This document shows, in pieces, positions 1 through 5,757 of a stretch of 5,931 nt of DNA; position 1 is the stretch's first letter; each line of letters starts with the position of its first letter. The notes beneath the pieces were generated by a model. That model was given only the letters and a program-made list of their open reading frames with translations, made no database searches and was not told where the DNA came from. Position numbers and translations under genes: made by a program. Origin of the DNA: CAZCBJ01 sp964496705 (lineage in GTDB: Bacteria > Chloroflexota > Anaerolineae > Anaerolineales > Anaerolineaceae); NCBI GenBank assembly GCA_964496705.1, contig CAZCBJ010000232.1, forward strand, positions 1 through 5,931. The letters run 5' to 3'.

Positions 1-14
1 GGTTCTTACCCCTC

Positions 15-1301
15 TTGCACCCTTCCCGCGAACACCCCGGCCTGCGCGGCGAGGGGTTTGAGCTGCGACCGGTGGGTGCGCAGCAATTGGGCGAGCTGCT
101 GCAGGTATACCGCCAGTGTGAGGATTTCCTGGCGCTGGGCCCTGTGGCGGAGGCGTCCGAAAAGATGGTCCTGGCCGACCTGGCGCTAACCCGCGAGGCA
201 GGCGGCATCTTCTGCGGCATTTATGACCTGCAGGACCGCCTGTTGGGCGTGTTGGATGTGGTGCCGGACGGTTTTGAACGGAATCCCGCGCACGCCTGTA
301 TCGAATTGCTGATGATCGCCGCCCCGCAGCGCGGCGGCGGTCTGGGCGGGCGGGTGGTGCGCGCGGTGGAGGTTGACCTGTGCCGCAATCCGCATCTGGA
401 AGCCATACGACTGGGCGTGCAGGCCAATAATGCGCACGGGCTGCGCTTCTGGCAGCGCATGGGTTACGTTCCAATTGGTCCGGCGGTCTTGATGCCGGAC
501 GGTACCACTGCCATTCAGCACGAAAAACGCATCCGGCGCGCCTTTGAGGAGCTGGCGGCTTATTATCATGAATTGCGCGGACGCTATGCCGATCAGGCGA
601 TTGCGCATATCTTCAACACTGCCGGGGTCACCTGCGCATCGACCGTCTTGGATCTGGCCTGCGGCACCGGGCTGGTACTGCAGGAGTTCATCGGGCGCGC
701 GGCCGGGCTGTTTGGGATGGACCGCTCGGCGGATATACTGCGCCAGGCGCATGCCCGCTTTGCCGCGCACAAACAAATCCACTGGCTGCGCGGCGACGGG
801 CATCGGCTGCCCTTCCCCGCCGGGCAATTCGATCTGGTGACCATCGGACAGGCGCTGCACTGGTTTGAGCTGGATGGGTTGCTGGCCGAGCTGCGCCGCG
901 TGCTCAGACCGGGCGGCTGGCTGGCCGCGATTGCCAAGCACCCCGACCCGCGCCTGCCTTCAGCGGTGCTGCGCACGCGCATCCTGGAGAAATACCTGCC
1001 GCAAACCCAGCCCGCCGCGCGCCTGACCCAGGCAACGGCGGTCGGCGACCTGTTGGGCGTTGAGCGCGCGGGCTTTGAGCAATATGAGCGGGCGGTCTTC
1101 CCGGCTGAGCTGGTCATCCCGTTGGAAGTGTACGCCGAAGGATGGGCGGCCAGTGGAGAAACGGCCTCGCTCAGCCCTGCGCAGCGTCAAGCCTACCGCG
1201 AGGAGATCCTGCGCGAATTCGAGCCTCTGGCGCTGGGCGGCGTGCTGCGCGAGATGAATTACAACTATGTGCTGACCGCGCGCAAGTGCGCGGAGCGGTG
1301 A
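15..1301 (+). CDS. GNAT N-acetyltransferase fused to class I SAM-dependent methyltransferase (5' end possibly cut by window)
   Basis: Two enzyme domains lie in one chain. Residues ~12-172 look like a GNAT acetyltransferase: a beta-strand segment ELLMIAAPQRGGGLGG (~97-112) carries the Q-R-x-x-G-x-G type acetyl-CoA pyrophosphate loop, and NNAHGLRFWQRMGYVPIG (~138-155) is the typical GNAT C-terminal motif. Residues ~178-428 are a Methyltransf_11-like Rossmann domain: an N-terminal Y-x-x-L-R-x-R-Y helix, motif I VLDLACGTG (211-219), the motif II acidic residue in GMDRS (234-238), GDGHRLPF (260-267), FDLVTIGQALHWF (272-284) and LRRVLRPGGWL (293-303). The domains should transfer acetyl from acetyl-CoA and methyl from S-adenosylmethionine in the cytoplasm; neither substrate can be inferred. 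The first available start is TTG at 15 with no clear ribosome site, and the frame is open to the window edge, so the true start may lie upstream. The gene converges on the minus-strand hydrolase, 3 bases away. Confidence 0.88.
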   Translation: MHPSREHPGLRGEGFELRPVGAQQLGELLQVYRQCEDFLALGPVAEASEKMVLADLALTREAGGIFCGIYDLQDRLLGVLDVVPDGFERNPAHACIELLMIAAPQRGGGLGGRVVRAVEVDLCRNPHLEAIRLGVQANNAHGLRFWQRMGYVPIGPAVLMPDGTTAIQHEKRIRRAFEELAAYYHELRGRYADQAIAHIFNTAGVTCASTVLDLACGTGLVLQEFIGRAAGLFGMDRSADILRQAHARFAAHKQIHWLRGDGHRLPFPAGQFDLVTIGQALHWFELDGLLAELRRVLRPGGWLAAIAKHPDPRLPSAVLRTRILEKYLPQTQPAARLTQATAVGDLLGVERAGFEQYERAVFPAELVIPLEVYAEGWAASGETASLSPAQRQAYREEILREFEPLALGGVLREMNYNYVLTARKCAER

Positions 1302-1304
1302 TGC

Positions 1305-2330
1305 TCACTGGCGGCGGGGAAGGCGCAGCCCAAATCCGCGCTCGAAAGCAGTTGGCGACAATGATTGCGTTTTGGCCAACTTGAAGGTGTGCACGCGTTC
1401 CATTTGCTGTCCCATGACCACCTGCACCTGCAATTGGCTGAGGTCGTATACCACCGACCACTGGGTGATCTTCTGCGCCGTTGTTGCCAGCAGCTCCAAC
1501 GCCTGCTGCGGGCTGAGGGCGCCTTCGGTGGACTCCAGTTTCGCCTGGATGCGGTCGTAGCGCGGGCAGTTCCCCGCGGCGGAGGCTTGCCCGGTCAGGG
1601 TGAAATTCGTGGCCAGGTGCCAGGGCTGGGTGTTGGGGATCACGACCATCTCGCCGTCCAAAAATTCAACCAGCGCGGCGCTGCCTGAGGCATCCGCCAC
1701 CAGGTAATGCAGCGGCGGTCCGCTGCCCCATTGGATGCGGTATTTCCCCAGGATGGACACGGCTTCGTTTACATCCCCGGCATGATCCAACACTTCGCGC
1801 ATCACCGTCAGTGAGTCAATGGGCGCCAGGCCGGGCGAATCCGGCGCGCGCGCCGCAGGCACGGCTGCCATGCCGATGGCCAGTCCGGCCTCATTCATGC
1901 CGTCGAACGGCATTTGCACCGCCTGGAGCAGATACCTGCGCTGCGAGGTCGGCAGCCTGTCCAAACGTTGAAAATCGTCTTCGTCGGCCAGGTAAGCCAG
2001 GTCAACCATGGATACCGACGCATAACCCTCCGTCGGATAGACAAACAGGAGCAGCGCCGGGCTGTACTGCCAGTCAAAATTGCGCCCATACACGGCGCTG
2101 CGGGGATCGCCCAGGGCGGCAAACAGTGCGCAGGACCAGCGCGCGGGGCTGGCGGATGCAGGCAGGTCGACCGGGTCTGTTGCAATATCGCCGTGGTATG
2201 CCATGCTATACAGCGGATAGGGGTCCACTTTGCGCAGGCTGGCCAGCGCCTGCGCATCAGCCTGGCGCGGCCGGCATCCGGTGCAGATCAGGACGGCAAG
2301 GAATACCGCTGCCAGCAACTTGATCTTCAT
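1305..2330 (-). CDS. Secreted/lipid-anchored choloylglycine hydrolase-like (linear amide C-N) Ntn hydrolase
   Basis: The 341-residue protein has an export signal (MKIK followed by a hydrophobic run to ~15). A cysteine at 19 in ICTGC could be lipidated, though Cys at -3 makes the lipobox atypical. The body matches the linear amide C-N hydrolase / choloylglycine hydrolase-AAT group of N-terminal-nucleophile enzymes: candidate nucleophile Cys67 in SCALFAAL, then GRNFDW (82-87), DGMNEAGLAIG (143-153), LHYLVADASGSAALVEF (207-223), ATNF (240-243) and NCPRYDRIQAKL (254-265). Family members hydrolyse amides such as bile-salt or N-acyl bonds, or act as acyltransferases; the substrate here is unknown. 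Cys67 must become N-terminal for Ntn chemistry, so cleavage between Ser66 and Cys67 is inferred, which would separate the core from any lipid anchor. The ATG at 2330 overlaps the upstream gene's TGA (ATGA), with a weak GGGA five bases ahead, suggesting translational coupling. Confidence 0.85.
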   Translation of the reverse strand: MKIKLLAAVFLAVLICTGCRPRQADAQALASLRKVDPYPLYSMAYHGDIATDPVDLPASASPARWSCALFAALGDPRSAVYGRNFDWQYSPALLLFVYPTEGYASVSMVDLAYLADEDDFQRLDRLPTSQRRYLLQAVQMPFDGMNEAGLAIGMAAVPAARAPDSPGLAPIDSLTVMREVLDHAGDVNEAVSILGKYRIQWGSGPPLHYLVADASGSAALVEFLDGEMVVIPNTQPWHLATNFTLTGQASAAGNCPRYDRIQAKLESTEGALSPQQALELLATTAQKITQWSVVYDLSQLQVQVVMGQQMERVHTFKLAKTQSLSPTAFERGFGLRLPRRQ

Positions 2331-2896
2331 TTCATTCCCAAGGGTTTGCCCTGTGCCAGAACATCGATTACTTCATCCAGCCGTTTCTGGCGGGTTTGCT
2401 CCTGCTTTGCGCTCATCACCCAGCCGGTGTAGCGCCGGCGGTGAGAGGGCGGCAAGCGGTTGAAATTTGCCCAGGCATTCGGGTTGGTCTGGATGCGAGC
2501 CAGCATTTCATCTGGAAGGTCGATCTGGCGCAGCGGTGGTGGTTGATCTTCTTTTTCATCCAGCGGGAAGGTGACCTTGTCCAGCCCAGCCGGGGTCATG
2601 CGCCCCTGGCGCACCATCTCGCGCACGCGGCGCTTGTTGAGCTCTGACCAGGCGCTGTTCATCCGGCGCGGAGAGAACTTGCGCGCATAGTGATCGGCGT
2701 CGATCTTCTGGATGAGGCTGTCCACCCATCCGAAACACAACGCCTCCCGGATGGCATCTTCATAGCTGATGCAGGCAGTCCCGGTGTGGGCTTTGTCGAA
2801 AATCAACCAGACTTCAGCCTGATCCGTTTGATGTTGCTGCAACCAGGCGCGCCATTCTTCCAGGTTGGCAGCGTGAAAGGTGCGGTTGAATTCCAT
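2327..2896 (-). CDS. YdeI/OmpD-associated family protein (OmdA-type)
   Basis: This 189-residue cytoplasmic protein has the signatures of the YdeI/OmpD-associated family, sometimes labelled bacteriocin-protection proteins: ISYEDAIREALCFGWVDS (43-60), the basic stretch KIDADHYARKFSPRRMNSAW (64-83) followed by SELNKRRV, and the C-terminal OmdA-like block AWANFNRLPPSHRRRYTGWV (141-160) with KRLDEVIDVLAQGK (171-184). No signal peptide or membrane segment is seen. The molecular role of the family is poorly defined; a link to outer-membrane porin or envelope resistance is known only from a few enterobacterial members and should not be assumed here. The length is normal and the gene is intact. The ATG at 2896 has no Shine-Dalgarno, consistent with a near-leaderless transcript from the -10 box just upstream. 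It is the first gene of a two-gene unit with the Ntn hydrolase, joined by a 4-base overlap. Confidence 0.88.
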   Translation of the reverse strand: MEFNRTFHAANLEEWRAWLQQHQTDQAEVWLIFDKAHTGTACISYEDAIREALCFGWVDSLIQKIDADHYARKFSPRRMNSAWSELNKRRVREMVRQGRMTPAGLDKVTFPLDEKEDQPPPLRQIDLPDEMLARIQTNPNAWANFNRLPPSHRRRYTGWVMSAKQEQTRQKRLDEVIDVLAQGKPLGMK

Positions 2897-2907
2897 ACGT
2901 TGACGGG

Positions 2908-2936
2908 ATTATATCGCTTAACCAAACTTAACCGGG
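2908..2936 (-). promoter_or_regulatory. Predicted promoter for the ydeI-like/Ntn hydrolase unit
   Basis: On the minus strand a perfect TATAAT lies at 2913-2908, with a start site expected near 2901, only about five bases before the ATG at 2896. There is no convincing -35 hexamer at 16-18 bases upstream (best is CCCGGT-like at 2936-2931), so the call rests on the -10 box. The short leader explains the absence of a ribosome-binding site. Confidence 0.5.
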
Positions 2937-2990
2937 ATGATTGGCTTTACCTCTACTAATTAAGTTCTGCCAACCAAAGCCTGGAGACCC

Positions 2991-3054
2991 TGTAGAGGTG
3001 GGTCTGTGCGAATAATGAATACGGTTTTTGATATGGAGCAGACCCACCTCTACA
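2991..3054. repeat. Palindromic intergenic element with perfect 16-base inverted arms
   Basis: The left arm TGTAGAGGTGGGTCTG (2991-3006) and right arm CAGACCCACCTCTACA (3039-3054) are exact reverse complements separated by a 32-base AT-richer spacer. A partial third copy, ACCTCTAC at 2949-2956, lies just outside. The element sits in the 296-base gap between two divergent promoters, so it is unlikely to be a terminator. It resembles dispersed REP/MITE-type palindromes, but no transposase gene or clear target-site duplication is visible. Apart from this element and the two promoters I see no gene in 2897-3192. Confidence 0.75.
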
Positions 3055-3158
3055 ATGTAATCGGAACTTGATTGGCAGAGCTTCCCATGCGCGGCACCCC
3101 ACAGCGATCGCGAAGCATCCCTGCAGGAAGCGACCGCGCACGGTTGGTTAGCAAATTC

Positions 3159-3186
3159 TTGTTGGTGCAGCACTTTGGGTTAAAAT
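3159..3186 (+). promoter_or_regulatory. Predicted sigma70-type promoter giving a leaderless Nudix mRNA
   Basis: A -35 box TTGTTG (3159-3164), a 16-base spacer and a -10 box TAAAAT (3181-3186) place the expected start site at about 3193, which is the A of the ATG. No Shine-Dalgarno precedes the gene, so a leaderless transcript is predicted. Confidence 0.55.
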
Positions 3187-3192
3187 GGGTGG

Positions 3193-3852
3193 ATGAGTGG
3201 GCAACTTTTGGCGGATTTGATTCCCTCAGGCGTATTTCGCGGCGCGGGCGTCATCCTGCGCCATCAGTTGCGCTTCCTGTTTGGCATGCGCCCGCCGCGC
3301 ATGGAGCATGGGCGCCGCATTTTGGAGATCACCGGTATCGGGGGCAAGAGTGAGCCGGGGGATGCCGGCTTGTTGGATACCCTGCGCCGCGAGGTGCGCG
3401 AGGAGATCAAATGCCAGGTGCATCTGCGCCCCTGCGAGCAAACGCTGGTGGTGCGCGGTCCGGGGCAGTTCGAGCGGCTGCGGCTGGCGGGTGAAGAGCG
3501 CCCGGCGGCGGTGGTCTTTCGCGATCACCACACCCCGCCGCGCCAGCCCTGGAAAAGCCGGTCAGGTCGTTACGGATGCGCGGTCATGTTCCTCGCCGAC
3601 CTGGAAGAGGAGCCCCGGCTGACCGCTGAGCTGCCTTCGCTGATCTGGCTGGACGCGCGCAGCATCTACGATACCGCCCTTCAAGATTTGACCCTGGCGG
3701 AATTGCTCAGCCGTCGCTCGGGTCTGCTGACGCTGCTCAGCCTGCAGCCGACCGAGACCTGGTGCCGCATGACCGATTCGCAGGAGGCGGTGTGTCTGGC
3801 GCTGGGCGCTGAGGCGGTGGCGTTTTATAACGGCCTGCTCAAGCAGGACTAA
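3193..3852 (+). CDS. Nudix-like hydrolase with an imperfect Nudix box
   Basis: The 219-residue soluble protein contains a Nudix-type segment at ~48-74: GIGGKSEPGDAGLLDTLR (48-65) followed by REVREEI (66-72). The metal-binding REVxEE core is complete. Compared with the consensus Gx5Ex7REUxEExGU, the first Glu position is occupied by Asp57 and there is one extra residue before the REV block; the trailing Gly is absent (IKCQV). Upstream, VFRGAGVILRHQLRFLFGMR (14-33) is the usual first strand pair (AGVIL) of a Nudix fold. The family cleaves nucleoside-diphosphate-linked compounds; the substrate is unknown and reduced or altered activity is possible. Residues ~165-219 form a helical tail with no recognised motif. 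Leaderless expression from the promoter at 3159-3186 is likely. The TAA at 3850-3852 overlaps the TAG of the converging cytochrome frame. Confidence 0.75.
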   Translation: MSGQLLADLIPSGVFRGAGVILRHQLRFLFGMRPPRMEHGRRILEITGIGGKSEPGDAGLLDTLRREVREEIKCQVHLRPCEQTLVVRGPGQFERLRLAGEERPAAVVFRDHHTPPRQPWKSRSGRYGCAVMFLADLEEEPRLTAELPSLIWLDARSIYDTALQDLTLAELLSRRSGLLTLLSLQPTETWCRMTDSQEAVCLALGAEAVAFYNGLLKQD

Positions 3853-4382
3853 TCATCATCATCATCGCCACCACCTTCACTCTCATGGCAGCTCTTACAG
3901 TCGGTTGCCGGCGGGCCTTTCGGATGACAGGTGGAACAATTGCCGTTGGCGCCGCCGTGGTTCATATTGAAGGGATGGCTGAAATTGGCTGGCAGCCAGG
4001 CGCTGGTGTTGTGGCAGGTGGAGCATTGCAGGTTGTAGTGGTTGGCAGGCTGTTGGGCGGCATGGCAGCCAGAGCAGTTGACCGCTCCTGCGGCTGAGTG
4101 GTTGAAAATGGCTGGCCGCCAGCTCTGGGTGGTGTGACAGGCGCTGCATTGGACGCCAAAATGGTTGGTTGGCTTGGCGCCGGCGTGGCAGTTGGCGCAG
4201 TCACTGGCTCCTGCGGCTTTGTGGTCAAAAATGGCCGGTTTCCAGGCAGTCGTGGTGTGACAGGTGGAACATTGGGCCAGGTAATGCCCGAAAGGCTTGG
4301 AGGCCGCATGGCAGCCGGCGCAATCCAGTAATTTTGCTTCAGGATGAGAGAAGACAGCTTGCTGCCAGGCGCGGGTGGTGTG
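3849..4382 (-). other. In-frame continuation of the multihaem cytochrome beyond TGA (C-terminal third, eight more CxxCH)
   Basis: The reading frame of the cytochrome continues after the TGA at 4385-4383 for 177 codons to TAG at 3851-3849 with no other stop. Counting the TGA as residue 390, this stretch supplies CAGCH (411), CSTCH (428), CANCH (452), CSACH (469), CSGCH (493), CSTCH (510), CSTCH (539) and CKSCH (552), with intervening W-x-P-A-x-F-x-H segments in the same 41-residue rhythm as the part before the stop. The end is a Gly-Gly-Gly-Asp5 tail. No good internal start with a ribosome site is apparent, so this segment is made only if the TGA is read through, is a sequencing error, or is absent in related strains. 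If the TGA is a real stop, the last 177 residues of a 567-residue protein are lost and this is the remnant. Intact motifs argue against long decay. Confidence 0.8.
3852..3866. repeat. (ATC)5 trinucleotide run encoding a penta-Asp tail on the minus strand
   Basis: Five perfect ATC units directly at the Nudix stop are read on the minus strand as five GAT (Asp) codons, forming the C-terminal end of the cytochrome frame before TAG. Runs of this kind can vary by slippage, which would change the Asp count without shifting the frame. Confidence 0.7.
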
Positions 4383-4877
4383 TCAGTCGGAGCATTGCCC
4401 GGGAAAATGAGCTGCGGGGCGCAGATCCGCGTGGCAGCTTTGGCAGTCGCTGGCTTGGGCGACCAGGTGATCGAAGCGCACCGGCTTCCAGCCTTGTCCA
4501 GCCGTGGGTGAGTGGCAGGCCTGACATTCTCCGTCGTAGTGCCCGTCCGGACGGCTGCGGGCGTGGCAGTCCTGGCAGACCAGAGTCTCCTGGTTGGTGT
4601 GCGGGAACGCGCCGCCGGTCCAACTGCTGGTGGAATGGCATGTGGCACAGTTGCCCGGGAAATGATCCACCGGGCGGCTGGTTTCATGGCAGGCAGTGCA
4701 GTCCAGGCTGGAGTCGTTGCTGATGGGGTGGCTGAATCGGCTGCTGCTCCAGTTGACCGGGTTGTGACATTCGCCACATTCGCCGGGGAAATGGTCGGCC
4801 GGGGTCAGCGCGGCATGACAGCCGGCGCATTCGGTGGAAGGCTGCGCGTTGCCGGCGTTGGCATGACAGGTCTCGCA
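3885..4877 (-). repeat. Tandem dihaem repeat array within the cytochrome (period about 41-44 codons)
   Basis: Seventeen CxxCH positions run from residue 226 to 556 counted through the TGA. The H-[FY]-x-x-x-C-x-x-C-H block recurs at residues 254, 297, 338, 382, 423, 464 and 505, i.e. every 41-44 residues, each followed by a W-x-x-x-x-F-x-H segment and a second CxxCH. The later units (423 onward) are most alike at DNA level, as in the repeated Ala-Ala-Gly-Ala spacer, suggesting growth by tandem duplication. Confidence 0.85.
4383..4385 (-). other. In-frame TGA replacing the second haem-binding Cys codon of the ninth CxxCH
   Basis: The minus-strand codons read TGC TCC GAC TGA CAC, i.e. C-S-D-stop-H. 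In the equivalent position of neighbouring units the codon is TGT or TGC, so one base at the third codon position (plus-strand 4383) accounts for the difference. TGA is the normal terminator of three other genes here, so a global code change is excluded. Confidence 0.9.
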
Positions 4878-5552
4878 GCGCACGGTGATGTGTTTGCCTT
4901 GCAGCGGATAGCGGGTGTGGAAGATATCCGGCGCATCTTTGGGAAATGGAACGCTGATGGTTCTTGCCCGGCCGTTGGCGGCGATGACCTGCGGTGCGGC
5001 GGTCTGGCGATCGAAGGACACACGCAGACCCACCACGCGGGGCAGGTCGCGCAGTTCCAGACTGCCAGCGTTGAGCAGCCGCTCAAATGCATCCAGCTTG
5101 TCCATGAGCTGGCGGTGTGCGGTGGGCTGCTCGACGGGCAGAATGGTTAATCCAGACAGGACAATCCGGGCCGCTTGCAGGCTGCGCTTCAGCTCCAAAG
5201 GCAGCGTCGGGTAATCGCGGTTGGGCGTTGCGGCTGCGCTCAGAGCGAGCTGATCCAGCACCCAGTTCAACTCGGCGACGGCGCGGGCTTCTGCGCTTGA
5301 TCCAGCCAGGTAGCGCACATCATCCATGCGCAGCTCCAGCCGCTTGATCAGGTAATTCGTCTTCTCGCGCGGCGAAGTCGCCAGCGCGGTACGGGTTTGT
5401 TCGCCCAGGCGTTGCAGAAAAAAGAGCGTCTGTCCGGGTTGGGCGATGGGCTTCTCGGAGATTGCCTGGATGCTGGCTGCACCCAGCCCGAGACCGAGGA
5501 TGAGCAGAACCGCAAGGGCTATGAAAAGTACGCGCAGCATACGTCGCTTCAA
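4383..5552 (-). CDS. Exported multihaem cytochrome c, frame up to in-frame TGA (eight CxxCH, DUF5667-like N-terminal region)
   Basis: The 389 residues before the TGA start with MKRRMLR and a hydrophobic segment (~8-29) ending in a possible signal-peptidase site after SIQA (30). Residues ~38-165 are helical and resemble DUF5667 (PGQTLFFLQRLGEQTRTAL, then helices with KRLELRMDDVRYLAG); this match is tentative. From 226 come the haem sites CETCH (226), CAGCH (242), CGECH (259), CTACH (285), CATCH (302), CQDCH (326), CQACH (343) and CQSCH (370), then C-S-D-TGA-H at 387-391. F-x-H and D-H-F-P histidines could be sixth ligands, implying bis-His low-potential haems for extracytoplasmic electron transfer. 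The start is TTG at 5552 (in-frame stop at 5558-5556 just upstream) or ATG at 5540 (residue 5). AAGGA at 5557-5553 lies 12 bases before the ATG and directly abuts the TTG; the basic KRR run favours the TTG, the spacing favours the ATG. The frame continues beyond the TGA to 3849. Confidence 0.85.
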   Translation of the reverse strand: MKRRMLRVLFIALAVLLILGLGLGAASIQAISEKPIAQPGQTLFFLQRLGEQTRTALATSPREKTNYLIKRLELRMDDVRYLAGSSAEARAVAELNWVLDQLALSAAATPNRDYPTLPLELKRSLQAARIVLSGLTILPVEQPTAHRQLMDKLDAFERLLNAGSLELRDLPRVVGLRVSFDRQTAAPQVIAANGRARTISVPFPKDAPDIFHTRYPLQGKHITVRCETCHANAGNAQPSTECAGCHAALTPADHFPGECGECHNPVNWSSSRFSHPISNDSSLDCTACHETSRPVDHFPGNCATCHSTSSWTGGAFPHTNQETLVCQDCHARSRPDGHYDGECQACHSPTAGQGWKPVRFDHLVAQASDCQSCHADLRPAAHFPGQCSD

Positions 5553-5577
5553 TCCTTACCAATAATGAATAGAGCTG

Positions 5578-5607
5578 ATTATAGGTGGAAAAAAACTAAA
5601 CCGGCAA
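5578..5607 (-). promoter_or_regulatory. Predicted promoter for the multihaem cytochrome
   Basis: Minus strand: -35 TTGCCG (5607-5602), an 18-base spacer and a perfect -10 TATAAT (5583-5578). The expected start near 5571 gives a 20-30 base leader containing AAGGA (5557-5553) before the TTG/ATG start choices. Confidence 0.55.
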
Positions 5608-5672
5608 CCTTTTGTGACCTTACAGTTATCCTCCGGGTAGCGTAGGGTTTGCATAGGTTTTTGGGTAAATAT

Positions 5673-5694
5673 GATAAATCGGGTTGACTTTATC
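5673..5694. promoter_or_regulatory. Possible operator: GATAAA/TTTATC inverted repeat over the -35 box
   Basis: GATAAA (5673-5678) and TTTATC (5689-5694) are inverted arms with a 10-base gap and cover the -35 hexamer of the rightward promoter. Further TTATC copies occur at 5626-5630 and 5716-5720. Occupancy could block RNA polymerase; the arms are short, so chance in AT-rich promoter DNA is possible. Confidence 0.3.
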
Positions 5695-5711
5695 GTAATA
5701 TCTTGTATAAT
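5684..5711 (+). promoter_or_regulatory. Strong sigma70-type promoter for the secreted Pro-rich protein
   Basis: A near-consensus -35 TTGACT (5684-5689), a 16-base spacer and a perfect -10 TATAAT (5706-5711) predict a start near 5718 and a leader of about 52 bases. It is the strongest-looking promoter in the window. Confidence 0.75.
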
Positions 5712-5757
5712 ACGCTTATCATCCAATCGTCCTCAATAGATTTCGTTTTGACAACTT

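Noticed and set aside
186..941. Minus-strand open frame (251 residues) opposite the GNAT-methyltransferase
   Set aside because: The plus frame has two recognisable enzyme domains; the antisense frame has no known motif.
1914..2432. Plus-strand open frame across the Ntn hydrolase / YdeI-like junction
   Set aside because: It is antisense to two genes with clear family motifs and shows none of its own.
2991..3054. Inverted repeat as a transcription terminator
   Set aside because: It lies between divergent genes, has a 32-base spacer and no U-tract on either side.
3104..3111. GCGATCGC octamer (HIP1-like palindrome)
   Set aside because: A single occurrence in GC-rich DNA is expected by chance and gives no evidence of a cyanobacterial-type repeat.
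2928..3353. Small open frames in and around the divergent intergenic region
   Set aside because: They cross the palindromic element and promoters, have no family motif and no ribosome site.
3962..4777. Long minus-strand open frame (271 residues) overlapping the cytochrome
   Set aside because: It is a shifted-frame shadow of the cytochrome repeats, rich in Ala, Pro and Thr with no motif; the CxxCH frame explains the DNA.
3885..4877. Regular repeats as a CRISPR-like array
   Set aside because: Period is about 123-132 bases, repeats are diverged, and the unit translates into CxxCH haem motifs; it is a protein repeat.
4098..5150. Plus-strand open frames opposite the cytochrome
   Set aside because: Antisense shadows caused by the GC-rich, repetitive haem array; low-complexity Gly/Ala/Val translations and no promoter or ribosome site.
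5748..5753. Perfect TTGACA just before the secreted-protein gene
   Set aside because: The matching -10 would fall inside the coding sequence where no suitable box exists; the promoter at 5684-5711 is better placed.
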